Shown: positions 37,586 to 47,200 of the stretch, piece by piece
Position numbering within the stretch: position 1 is the first letter of the stretch
Layout: each line of letters begins with the position of its first letter
DNA from: Sphingobacterium oryzagri
Lineage (GTDB): Bacteria; Bacteroidota; Bacteroidia; Sphingobacteriales; Sphingobacteriaceae
DNA length: 64,000 bases
NCBI RefSeq assembly: GCF_028736175.1
Contig: NZ_CP117880.1
Location: 2,914,001-2,978,000, forward strand
Direction: 5' to 3'
Notes under the pieces: generated by a model
Database searches by the model: none
Told to the model about the DNA's origin: nothing
The model's input: only the letters and a program-made list of their open reading frames with translations
Position numbers and translations under genes: made by a program

Positions 37586-37614
37586 CTTACGCCCAATCCA
37601 TCATTGGACGTAAG
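37586..37614. terminator. hairpin after the regulator gene
   Basis: CTTACG-C-CCAAT and ATTGG-A-CGTAAG form an 11-bp stem with one mismatch and a five-base loop, 20 bases after the stop codon. There is no T run, so termination is uncertain. Confidence 0.4.
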
Positions 37615-37950
37615 GATATTACCATTCAGAATGAGAAATGTCGATCTCCGGTTTCTCTAGTTTACTACAAATTGTTACTAATTAGTTCCTAGATTAATAC
37701 TTGCTCCAGTTTACTCCACTGAAAGTAATGAAATATACCTTAAATCCTACGAATTGCCCCCCCCAACAACTTGCCTGACTAACCTAGTTTTGCTTTATGA
37801 ATCTTTGTATCGCAGTGAATATCTATTATAATATATACTGTAAAGCAGTAGTAAATAGCGATCATTATAAGTCTGGATCAAGCATATTAGGCTAGGTCTG
37901 AAAACCATGCTATAAAGTCAATCAAATAGAACTATTAATATCCTATAAAA
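37615..37950. other. intergenic region upstream of the GH97 gene
   Basis: No gene. TAGTTTTG at 37785-37792 fits a -7 box, with no well-spaced -33 element; it would give a leader of about 150 bases for the GH97 gene. Confidence 0.3.
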
Positions 37951-39900
37951 ATGAAAACACATTTCTGTTTAACATTATGCTATATTCTGTTTTCGGGATT
38001 CGGCACGCTGTCCGGCCAATCATTGGAGGTGACCAGTCCTAATAAGGATATATCAGTCATCGTAGATAATGAAGATGGAAAAATATACTATTCTATCACG
38101 TATCAAAAATCAATTTTATTAGAGAAGTCCCCTTTGGGACTGGTGACAAACAAGGCAGATTTCTCTATCGGTCTAAAACTACTATCAAAGAAAGAGTCAA
38201 CCTCCTTTCAAAGATATAGTAACGAAAAAATTAAGCGTAAAGACATTGCCTACCGATCGAACGATTTATACTGTACCTTTCAAAACAGTAAAGAAGAAAA
38301 CTTTACGGTCTTATTTAAGGTTAGCGATAATAATGTCGCATTTCGCTATCTCATCCCCGATGTGCAAGGGCCAAGCTTGATTGTTGAAGACGAAATCACA
38401 GGATATAATTTTCCGGACGGATCGACGGCTTTCACATCGCCCCAGGCATTGCCTATGACGGGGTGGATGGGCACAAAACCCAGTTACGAAGAGGAATATA
38501 ACATAGATCAGCAGCACGGCATTAAATCCAAATATGGTCAGGGGTATACTTTTCCAGCATTATTTCGAATCAGCAGCGAAGGTTGGGTAATGCTCTCCGA
38601 GACGGGTGTTGATGCCAACTATTGCGCATCTCGATTGAGTGAGGGTACATCAGATGGCAACTACAAAATAATGTTTCCGCAAAAAGGAGAAAACAATGGT
38701 GTTGCCGACACAAAACCGCTGGTAACACTTCCTGCGGCAACTCCTTGGCGTACCCTCACGATAGGAAAAGATTTGAAACCTATCGTTGAAACCACTATCA
38801 CTTATGATGTGGTGGAAGAGAAATATCCCGCGAGTACAGATTACAAATTTGGAAGAGCCACTTGGAGTTGGGTTGAATGGGGGGATTCGAGTGTAAATTT
38901 CATAGACCAAAAAAAATATATTGACTTAGCCAGTGAGCTAGATTTTCAATATACATTGATTGACGGCTTTTGGGACGTACAAATTGGACGAGATAGTATT
39001 GCTTTACTTTCTAAATATGCAGCAGGTAAAGGCATTGGTCTATGGCTTTGGTACAATTCAAATGGAGCATGGAATTATGCACCGCAGACACCGAAGAACA
39101 AGATGAGCGATATAATTGAACGAAGGAAAGAAATGGCATGGCTTAAGAAGATCGGTATCAAAGGCATAAAGGTAGATTTTTTTGGAGGCGATAAACAGCA
39201 GACGATGCGTCTTTACGAAGAAATACTATCCGATGCAAATGATTACGGTTTAATGGTAATCTTCCATGGCTGTACCCTTCCACGCGGATGGGAAAAAATG
39301 TATCCAAATTTCATATCGAGTGAAGCCGTTCTAGCATCGGAAAACTTAATATTTGGTCAGGGAGCTAATGACAGAGAAGCCTTCAGTGCAACACTTCACC
39401 CATTCATAAGAAACGCTGTTGCCTCGATGGAATTTGGCCCGGTCTTACTAAATAAAAGGCACAACCGAGCGAACAATGGTGGCATGCACCGGAGGACGAC
39501 GGAGACCTTTCAGATTGCCACGGCTATAGTGTTTCAAAGTGCGGTTCAGAATTTTGGGATCACACCAAATAATTTAACTGATGCATCCAAACACATTATC
39601 GACTTTATGAAAACGGTTCCTACGACCTGGGATGAAACAATTTTATTAGATGGTTATCCTGGGAAATACGTAGTTCTTGCTCGTAGAAATGGTGCGACAT
39701 GGTATATAGCTGCAATCAACGGCGAAAAGGAAAACAAAATAATCGACATCGATCTGTCGCTGCTTAAGGGCAAGAATTTCCAGCTTTATGAAGATTCAAT
39801 CTCCGGAATATCTTCAACTTCGAAAGTTAACGTACCTAATAGCAAAACCATAAAGGTGACGATACCTGTAAACGGAGCAGCTATAGTTGTATCAAAGTAA
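37951..39900 (+). CDS. secreted GH97 enzyme of the retaining (Asp-nucleophile) type
   Basis: The 649-residue protein has a signal peptide (to about residue 23), the N-terminal beta-super-sandwich of GH97 (about 24-290), the (beta/alpha)8 barrel (about 291-560) and a C-terminal beta domain. GIKVDFFGGD places Asp409 where retaining GH97 enzymes carry their nucleophile, unlike inverting SusB-type alpha-glucosidases, which use Glu. Retaining members are alpha-galactosidases, and some from Bacteroides are reported as beta-L-arabinopyranosidases. Next to an arabinan regulator the latter is attractive. It lies 385 bases downstream of the regulator gene and 60 bases before transaldolase. Confidence 0.85.
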   Translation: MKTHFCLTLCYILFSGFGTLSGQSLEVTSPNKDISVIVDNEDGKIYYSITYQKSILLEKSPLGLVTNKADFSIGLKLLSKKESTSFQRYSNEKIKRKDIAYRSNDLYCTFQNSKEENFTVLFKVSDNNVAFRYLIPDVQGPSLIVEDEITGYNFPDGSTAFTSPQALPMTGWMGTKPSYEEEYNIDQQHGIKSKYGQGYTFPALFRISSEGWVMLSETGVDANYCASRLSEGTSDGNYKIMFPQKGENNGVADTKPLVTLPAATPWRTLTIGKDLKPIVETTITYDVVEEKYPASTDYKFGRATWSWVEWGDSSVNFIDQKKYIDLASELDFQYTLIDGFWDVQIGRDSIALLSKYAAGKGIGLWLWYNSNGAWNYAPQTPKNKMSDIIERRKEMAWLKKIGIKGIKVDFFGGDKQQTMRLYEEILSDANDYGLMVIFHGCTLPRGWEKMYPNFISSEAVLASENLIFGQGANDREAFSATLHPFIRNAVASMEFGPVLLNKRHNRANNGGMHRRTTETFQIATAIVFQSAVQNFGITPNNLTDASKHIIDFMKTVPTTWDETILLDGYPGKYVVLARRNGATWYIAAINGEKENKIIDIDLSLLKGKNFQLYEDSISGISSTSKVNVPNSKTIKVTIPVNGAAIVVSK

Positions 39901-39960
39901 ATACGACTTTAAACACAATAGCTAATAAACAAATAATAGCGTAAATTTAACATATATTAT

Positions 39961-40635
39961 ATGGAATTTTTTATCGACACAGCAAATTTAAGCGATATAA
40001 CAAAGGCACAAGAATTAGGTGTTTTGGACGGTGTGACCACCAACCCAAGTCTCATGGCAAAAGAGGGAATTACTGGATCAAGTAAAATTTTAAGCCACTA
40101 CAAGGAGATTTGTGCTATTGTGAACGGACCTGTAAGTGCAGAAGTAATAGGCACGAAATACGATGACATGATTAGTGAAGGGAAAATACTTGCAGATCTT
40201 GATGAAAAAATAGTAGTGAAACTACCCATGACAAGTGATGGTGTCCGAGCAGTAAGATACTTTAGTGATCAACGGATAAAAACAAACTGCACGTTGATTT
40301 TTTCTGCAGGTCAGGCGCTTCTTGCTGCGAAGGCTGGCGCGACTTACGTATCACCATTTATTGGTCGTTTGGATGATATATCTGTGAGCGGACTTGATCT
40401 CATTAGCGAAATAAGGTTGATATACGATAACTATATGTTTAACACCAAAATTCTTGCAGCCTCAGTGAGGAATAGCGCTCATATCTTGGGCTGCGCTAAG
40501 ATTGGCGCGGATGTGATGACCAGCCCTCTTTCCGCTATTACTTCACTGCTTAACCACCCGCTAACCACGAGCGGTCTTGACCAATTTTTGAAGGACCATT
40601 TACAAGCAAAAAATGTAGCTGCTCAACCTGTTTAG
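39961..40635 (+). CDS. short transaldolase / fructose-6-phosphate aldolase family protein
   Basis: The 224-residue protein is of the TalC/Fsa size class: N-terminal MEFFIDTANL, DGVTTNPSL, Schiff-base Lys87 in VVKLPM, NCTLIFSAGQALLAAKAGATYVSPFIGRLDD motif region and the C-terminal GADVMTSP. It is a cytoplasmic aldolase-type enzyme that either moves dihydroxyacetone units between sugar phosphates (transaldolase) or makes and cleaves fructose-6-phosphate. It lies 60 bases after the GH97 gene, probably co-transcribed. Together with the split transketolase of the facing operon it completes the non-oxidative pentose phosphate steps within one PUL. Confidence 0.88.
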   Translation: MEFFIDTANLSDITKAQELGVLDGVTTNPSLMAKEGITGSSKILSHYKEICAIVNGPVSAEVIGTKYDDMISEGKILADLDEKIVVKLPMTSDGVRAVRYFSDQRIKTNCTLIFSAGQALLAAKAGATYVSPFIGRLDDISVSGLDLISEIRLIYDNYMFNTKILAASVRNSAHILGCAKIGADVMTSPLSAITSLLNHPLTTSGLDQFLKDHLQAKNVAAQPV

Positions 40636-41225
40636 TATCAATCTGGATACGTTCGGACAGCAACTAATATTGCAGCTACATTTCCAGTGGGCCAGTTGTT
40701 CACCATGATCTATTAAGTTCCGAAAGTTCATTAATGGATCATGGTTATTTGCTTCCAATCTGTTAGTCAGCCAACACTATACAATAATTATTGTTTATAA
40801 TTAGGAGTTCTGTATAATAACGAAGGGTTTTTTATAAAAACTAATACTTATTCGAGGCTAATAACTATTATAAAACACAAAAACCACAATTAAGATCAAT
40901 TATCGAATGAGATCCTGATAACATAAAGGTCTTTTGATTTCTCTACTATATCTATGATCGTTTAAAGACAAAAATATCTTAATTGATAGTCACCTAACAT
41001 TAGACTGAGATATTGGGAAGTTCATGAATTAAACATTTGTCATCAATAACCGTATGGTCTATTAAATATGATGAAATCATGGATCAACCTTCTTCACAAT
41101 CATATTTTACTCTCGTTATTAAATTCTATAGCGAAGAGATATCCCCCCCTATGAATCTGGTGAGTAAGTAGCTGATCTCGGTCTGATTGAAAAAAATTCC
41201 ATCTTTCGTCCTGAAAAGTCAATAC
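40636..41225. other. 590-bp stretch without a supported gene
   Basis: Very AT-rich. A short frame from ATG 41079 runs 31 codons with a protein-like beginning, but support is insufficient. No terminator was recognised after the transaldolase gene. Confidence 0.35.
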
Positions 41226-41385
41226 TTAAATGAAGCCATCAAGAAGCACTTTAACCTTCGCATGTTCCTTTCTCAGTCCTTTTTTGCAAACTTTGTAAGT
41301 TGTTATATTCCCGCCCTTTAAATGTGATCCGTAAAGGTTGTCCTATGTATGAAAAATCCTCAATCTTACCTACCGTTTCTTCCAT
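41226..41385 (-). pseudogene. copy 1 of a small conserved protein, one-base insertion and truncated
   Basis: From ATG 41385 the frame reads MEETVG ... YIGQPLRITFKGREY then LQSLQK. Removing one base from the T6 run at 41280-41285 continues it as GLRK ... VKVLLDGF to a stop at 41226-41228, 53 codons. This matches the first half of the gene at 62180-62440 (MEETVG, YKGQPLRVSYKGQ, LQVLQKGLR, IKVLLDGL), so the reading frame is confirmed by comparison. The last 30 or so residues of the family are absent here. Confidence 0.6.
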
Positions 41386-41603
41386 GATGTGTATGTTCGA
41401 AATTACGAAATAACCAACGAAATCAATGTGACTTTGTAAATAAATTTCAATAGCGCGAAGATGAGATCGTTAAAATAAAACACTCCTTCTGCCTTTATAA
41501 TTATTTGGTCAAGAAATTGCGTGCGTGTATAGCGGGATAGTCTACCTAATAGGCAATAAGAATGCGAATGCATTTTAAATAAAGAAATTGAGAGTCATAC
41601 AAG

Positions 41604-41637
41604 AAAAGTGGAACCGCTGCTGAGCGGCTCCACTTTT
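41604..41637. terminator. strong bidirectional terminator
   Basis: AAAAGTGGA-A-CCGCT, loop GCTG, AGCGG-C-TCCACTTTT: 14 pairs with one mismatch and A/T tails on both sides. It lies 26 bases after the stop of the TlpA-like gene (minus) and ends that operon. Confidence 0.8.
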
Positions 41638-41662
41638 CTAAACTAATAACATAACAATAGAA

Positions 41663-42796
41663 TTATTTTTCAAAAATTTTTGCAAGCTCTCGATCCAAAT
41701 GCTCGCCTCGAAGGTTTTTAGCAACTATTTTACCGGAGGGATCAATCAAAAAGTTCTGAGGAATTGCCTGAATGCCATACAAAATTGCCGTCGCACTTTT
41801 AAATCCATCCAGATCGGATGCATGGTCCCATTGTTCGAGGTTGTCGTCTTTGATAGCTTTCTCCCATGCTTCTTTGGCGCTTTTACTATCTAGGGATATA
41901 TTGAATATGGTAAATCCCTTTTTCGAATATTTTTCGTAGGCTTGTACCAGATGTGGACTTTCGCTTCTGCATGGTGCGCACCATGATGCCCAAAAGTCAA
42001 GGAGAACGTATTTACCTCGGAGGTCAGCCAGTGCTATAGCTGTTCCCTGTGGTGTTGACGAAGTAAATACTGGCGCAACCGCGCCTACCGCGGTACTTTT
42101 TAAAACCTGTAGTTTATCATACCAAGTTTTCCCTTGTTCACTTTGTTTAAGTTCATTATCCAAGCTGGTAAAGAGGAGCTCTAGCTCTGCGTAATCTGGA
42201 ATCGCCCCTACTACCCTTTCCAATGCATAAAAGCTGACAATCGATTTGGAATGTGCCGTAATAAATGACCTGTACACCTTTTTCATCGATTCTGCCAGCG
42301 CTTCGTTTCGCTCAATATAGTTTTTCACGAATAGTTCTGACTTCTTATTTTCCTCGTTCAAGGTTGCGAACAAAGCTTCTCGCTCTCTTTCTAGCGGAAG
42401 TAATGCCGATTTAAGCGCTGAGTAATCCCGATTTAAATCACCGGCATCTATCTGCGCTGTCCGAAGTGAATCCGAGGGCGAAAATTTCACGGTCCCTTTC
42501 TCCAAATAAAAGAATACTTTATCGGAGTTTTTCTTTAGCCCGGGATTTTCGGGATGACTAATGAACAATCGTGCAATGGCAGGCTTAGTTATAGTTGCCT
42601 TAAATCTGAAGTTCCCACTTTGATCAAGCAGAACGGAATCTTGCTCACTGGCACCGTCATTTACATAGTTTAGATATAAAACGCTACCGGCGGGAGCTGG
42701 CTTTATCTTGCCATTTATCTGGACCTTGCTTTGCGCCATCAATAGGCTTGGGGTCAATACCGCTGTTGCTAGGATATTAATTAGAATTCTTTTCAT
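41663..42796 (-). CDS. TlpA/ResA-like thiol-disulfide oxidoreductase with N-terminal DUF4369-type domain
   Basis: The 377-residue protein has a signal peptide (MAQ, about residue 21), a DUF4369-like beta domain (about 24-115), a helical linker and a C-terminal thioredoxin fold (about 235-377) with the redox pair Cys273-Cys276 in SWCAPCRSE and the cis-proline region AIPQNFLIDP. It probably reduces disulfides in exported proteins. Such proteins are frequently encoded behind FecR-controlled SusCD pairs. The gene is five bases downstream of the SusD gene. Confidence 0.85.
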   Translation of the reverse strand: MKRILINILATAVLTPSLLMAQSKVQINGKIKPAPAGSVLYLNYVNDGASEQDSVLLDQSGNFRFKATITKPAIARLFISHPENPGLKKNSDKVFFYLEKGTVKFSPSDSLRTAQIDAGDLNRDYSALKSALLPLEREREALFATLNEENKKSELFVKNYIERNEALAESMKKVYRSFITAHSKSIVSFYALERVVGAIPDYAELELLFTSLDNELKQSEQGKTWYDKLQVLKSTAVGAVAPVFTSSTPQGTAIALADLRGKYVLLDFWASWCAPCRSESPHLVQAYEKYSKKGFTIFNISLDSKSAKEAWEKAIKDDNLEQWDHASDLDGFKSATAILYGIQAIPQNFLIDPSGKIVAKNLRGEHLDRELAKIFEK

Positions 42797-42801
42797 ATAT
42801 G

Positions 42802-44250
42802 CTAAGGATTATTTTTCATTCCAGGGTTTTCAGCGATCACCTTCTCCGAGAAGCGCATAGTCAATCGCTCGGAACGAAGTGTAATTTGCTCTTTTATAAC
42901 GCCATTTGCACCATAGTAGCTATGGGTGTAAATTGTGTTGCTAAACAGAGGATCTTTCGAAAGGCGCCTCATATCAAACCAGCGTTGTCCCTGCAGAGCG
43001 AATTCCCGTACACGTTCTTCAATGACAAATTTGACAAGCGCACTTTGGTCAAGTAGACTCACTCTAGCTTCAGCGATGGGCATCCTTTTCGACCGCAAGG
43101 CTTCCAAGTCCTGCACGGCCTTGTCCAACCTACCCGTTCGAGCGGCAGCTTCCGCCCGCAGCAGATACATCTCCGCCAGTCGCACACCAAATTGCGCTTG
43201 CGTCCCACTATTCCTTCTTCGTAACGTATTTAACGCAAATGCTCCACCTCCACTGGGCTGTGGAGTAAAGAATTTTAATCGTTGATCATTTCTACTAAAT
43301 AATTTCAAGGCTTCGGGTGAAAGAAGGATATCTGACAGTTCAGAATTCCAGCCAGCTAAACCATGCTGCTTTGGAAATAGATTTTCAATATTATTCCAAG
43401 CGGGCGGATACAAGCTTTGAAAACTTGCCAAAGCACGGTTGGGATCGTATCCCCAAGTACCCCCGAGCGCCATGGTTACATTAAGGTCATACAGTTGTGT
43501 CACAAATGTTGTGGGTAAGTGGCCAAAAGACATATCTAAAGCTGCAAATGCATCTTCGTACCGCCCCATGAAGACAAGTACCTTACCCAAAAGAGCCTCC
43601 GCTGCCGCTCGAGACATGCGCGTTCTGAGAGGGGGATTAACTGGTAGATGGGGAATAGCCTCATGAAGATCTTGGAGGATAAAGTTATATATTTCGCTAA
43701 CCGTAGCACGTTCAAAAACGTTTTGGGATACGTCTGCATTCACAAGTAGCGGAATTGAAAGATCAGTGTTAGCAGACGACTCCGCATAAGGCGCTCCGTA
43801 GTAATTCGTCAACATAAACATCGCCCATGCGCGGTTTGCACGCCCTTCCGCGCGCAACGCTTCCTTTTGTTCCAAGGTGCCACCTTCAGCATTCATCACT
43901 TCGTTTATTATCTTGTTGTATGTATAAAGCTGGGGCATTATGGCCAACATTTCGAAAGCATCTTCATCATCGTTATACACCCTGTCCTCCCACCGAAACA
44001 AGCGCTGTGTACGCAATTGAGCTCCTACGAAAAAGGGATCTATAACGGCCACCTCGTCGCCCATTGGAACCTGAGCATTTGCGGGAGATGTACCTGTATT
44101 GATCAACGTCGTATTTTGGAAAAGTTGATCGTAATCTGTAATACTTCTTGCGATAAATTTACCTTTAGGTTCGATATCGAGAAAGTCTTTTCTGCAGGCC
44201 GTGCCGACAGAAATTATAAAAGCGATAAATAGAATCTGTATATTTTTCAT
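42802..44250 (-). CDS. SusD/RagB-family lipoprotein of the FecR-controlled locus
   Basis: The 482-residue protein has a lipoprotein signal (VGTAC, Cys at about residue 19), the RKDFLDIEPKG opening of RagB proteins, the RAWAMFMLTNYYG patch and the C-terminal FGVRLAEMYLLRAEAAARTG and FVIEERVREFALQGQRWFDMRR signatures. It binds the ligand for the STN-type SusC encoded 26 bases upstream. Confidence 0.9.
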   Translation of the reverse strand: MKNIQILFIAFIISVGTACRKDFLDIEPKGKFIARSITDYDQLFQNTTLINTGTSPANAQVPMGDEVAVIDPFFVGAQLRTQRLFRWEDRVYNDDEDAFEMLAIMPQLYTYNKIINEVMNAEGGTLEQKEALRAEGRANRAWAMFMLTNYYGAPYAESSANTDLSIPLLVNADVSQNVFERATVSEIYNFILQDLHEAIPHLPVNPPLRTRMSRAAAEALLGKVLVFMGRYEDAFAALDMSFGHLPTTFVTQLYDLNVTMALGGTWGYDPNRALASFQSLYPPAWNNIENLFPKQHGLAGWNSELSDILLSPEALKLFSRNDQRLKFFTPQPSGGGAFALNTLRRRNSGTQAQFGVRLAEMYLLRAEAAARTGRLDKAVQDLEALRSKRMPIAEARVSLLDQSALVKFVIEERVREFALQGQRWFDMRRLSKDPLFSNTIYTHSYYGANGVIKEQITLRSERLTMRFSEKVIAENPGMKNNP

Positions 44251-44276
44251 TGGTTTAAAATCTGAAAATTGTATTG

Positions 44277-47200
44277 TTAAAAGTCAACCTGAACACCGAA
44301 TGAAACAGCATTCTGACCCGCATAAAAATTGTTTACCAACTCCGGGTCAATTCCATAGGCATTTTCTTTCCAAAGCATAACGTTGGCCATCTGCAAACGT
44401 AAGGATATAGCTCGCGTATTGATTCTATTCGCCAAACTGGCTGGTAGCGCATATCCCAAACTTACATCGCGCAATTTGATATAAGAAGCGCTGATGACGT
44501 TGAGATCCCCTTGTGTATAATAATTTGTATTCCGTTGGTTGTTACGTCCGGAAGATATATCAACGTAGGCAGGAATCTGTGTGTTTTGTTCATCGCCCTC
44601 ACGTTGCCAGCGTCTAAGGAAGTCAGTACTTACATTCTCTATTATACGTCCTCCGGTCCACAAGGTATTTAAATTGGGGCGCCGCATGACATGTCCTAAA
44701 TTAAAAATGGCATTGAGGTTCAAAGAAAATTCTCGGTATGTAAATCTGTTCGAGACCCCGCCATTCCATTTCGGTTGCAAACTTCCCATAAATCTGATGT
44801 CCTCCGCAAGTGTGACGTTCGGCTCTTTTGTCGAGGACCCGTCTTCACGTAACACCAGCGGATCACCAATTGCGTCCAGTCCCCCGTACGCGTAGGCGAA
44901 AAGGGCGTAGGCATCAAAATGCTCCATGAACTGCTGTCCAATCATTCCAGCGCCCGTCGATATCGGTGTTGCTCTGTTTAGCTTCGTAATCTTATTTTTA
45001 TTATATGCTAGATTGATTCCAGTCGACCAACTAAACTTTTGGCTTTGGAGATTTTTACTATTTAATGAAATCTCTATTCCCCTATTTTTCATATCACCTA
45101 AGTTTCCGGTAATACTGCTGTAGCCGGTGAACGAGTTGGTCGGCATAAACCCTATTAAATTTTCCGTTTGCTTTGCATAATAATCGATAGAGCCATTTAT
45201 CCTGTTCCCGAGGAGTGCAAAGTCCATCCCTACGTTAAAATTGAAGGTAGATTCCCATGTCAATGATCGGTTGGCCGGGGTCACTATGCTCACACCAACA
45301 CCGCCCGGAAATATGGAATTTGTGGATGCGGCGATGATATCTGAAGAGGCCGCTGTACCTATATTTGGCGAATTGCCGGTAACACCTACCGTACTGCGTA
45401 GACTGAGGTCGCTTATCCATGAAAGATCAAAGAATTCTTCCCGACTGACCTTCCATGCAGCACCAAGACTCCATACCGGTCGATTTTGCGCAGACCGTTC
45501 CTTACCGTAAAGAGATGATTCATCGATGCGCCAACTTGCATTAAGGGTATATTTTCTGTCAAAAGTGTAACCAGCATTCGCATAGTAAGATAAAAAGCGG
45601 TTCTGTTGTTCATTAGCGCCAGCAACAGATGAGCCAGTAAGTACTGATCTATTTGTACCGGAATTCCCGATTACCGGATTTTGAATTCCGTTGGCAAGCG
45701 TCAATAGGTCAACTGGTATATGCGTAAGCAGATCTGTTCTATATCCCCAGACCGTACCATAGGTACCGCGGGATAGGAAATCTTGGGCTTCTTGGCCGAT
45801 CAATGCAGTAATGGCATGTCGATGGAAGGTTTGGTCATAAATCAACTGATTTCTTACTGTCCAATTTTTTGATTGCTGATCCGCGAAGTTAAAGCGCGAG
45901 CCAGAGGCAGGCATATATGGCGTTCCTGATAATGTTGTGAACTGGGCCCTTTGCAACCTTACCGCATAACTTTCTTGATCGGAAAGCGTTTCTGTTTTCG
46001 AAGAATTTCGGGTCAAGCCATATGTCCCTTCAAACCGAAGTCCTTTGTAAAGCTCTACCTGCAATCCGGCCGTTATGCGTGCGCGCAGTTCGTTGATATC
46101 TGTTCGACCGAAGTCGCGCTCTTCTATCGGATTATATGACAAAGATATTTTACTTCTGGTTTGGTATACATTTCGGATGGAGTCCGCCCAATTAAGATAT
46201 CCCATATCCAAAGGTTCGCCGGATTGATCGCTGTAACGGATATATGGCAAAAGTGAGTTATTAGGCGCCACCACCGGTCGACCATGTCTATCAATGTTGG
46301 TGAGGTCTGTTATCAAATACGCTGAAAGAAACTTATTAACCTTAAAATCCTGGCGAAGGTTTACTTTATAGGTTCTATCCTTACTGTCGGGTGTATAACT
46401 TTTGTCATCGGTGAAAGCGCCAGACGCATAAATGCTGTAGCGATCGCCACCCGACGACAAGGAAAGCGTATGGTTCATTAAGGAGGCGTTCCTATACCAT
46501 AGATCTTCCAAATGTCCGACATTATCCAATAGCGATAAACTGTCTAACAACCTGTCTCTGGCCTGATCGTCAATGTTTCCCAAATAGTGCTGATAAAGCG
46601 CCCTTTCATGTGGAGCGACGAATATACCTGTGAAATTACTTGAAGTTGGCGTATTGATCGCTCCCCAAGTGTTGTTGATGGGATCAAAGATCGTAGAAGC
46701 CACGTCCACAAGTTGTCTGCTGTTTAATTTTGGTAAATAATCCAGATCAGGTTTGCCTTCAAATTTTATAAAGGAATTATATGAAATGTTCAAACGATCT
46801 GACTTACCTCCTTTCTTGGTAGTGATAACAATAACGCCGTTTGAAGCCCTTGCTCCCCATATGGAGGCTGCAGTGGCATCCTTGAGCACGGATATATCAG
46901 CTACGTCGTTGGGATTGATCAGGGCAACTTCGGACATGGATAGTACTATTCCATCGACGACTAGTAATGGTGTTCTGGTTGCATTAATGGAAGTTACCCC
47001 TCTTATTGATAATTCCTCTCCCCTGCCAGAACTATTAACGGTAAGACCAGGTACCAAACCGTCGATACGATCCAAAATATTCATTGATGTTGTCCGATCC
47101 TTGACAATTTCCATATTTGGTTTAGCAAATGCACCGGCGCTCCTTTCTTTACTGATCTGTTGGTAACCGGTGGAATAGCTAATTGAAACTGCCTCGATTG

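Noticed and set aside
42799..43056. Plus-strand open frames inside the SusD and SusC genes (42.8-47.2 kb)
   Set aside because: They are shadows of the strongly supported minus-strand genes.
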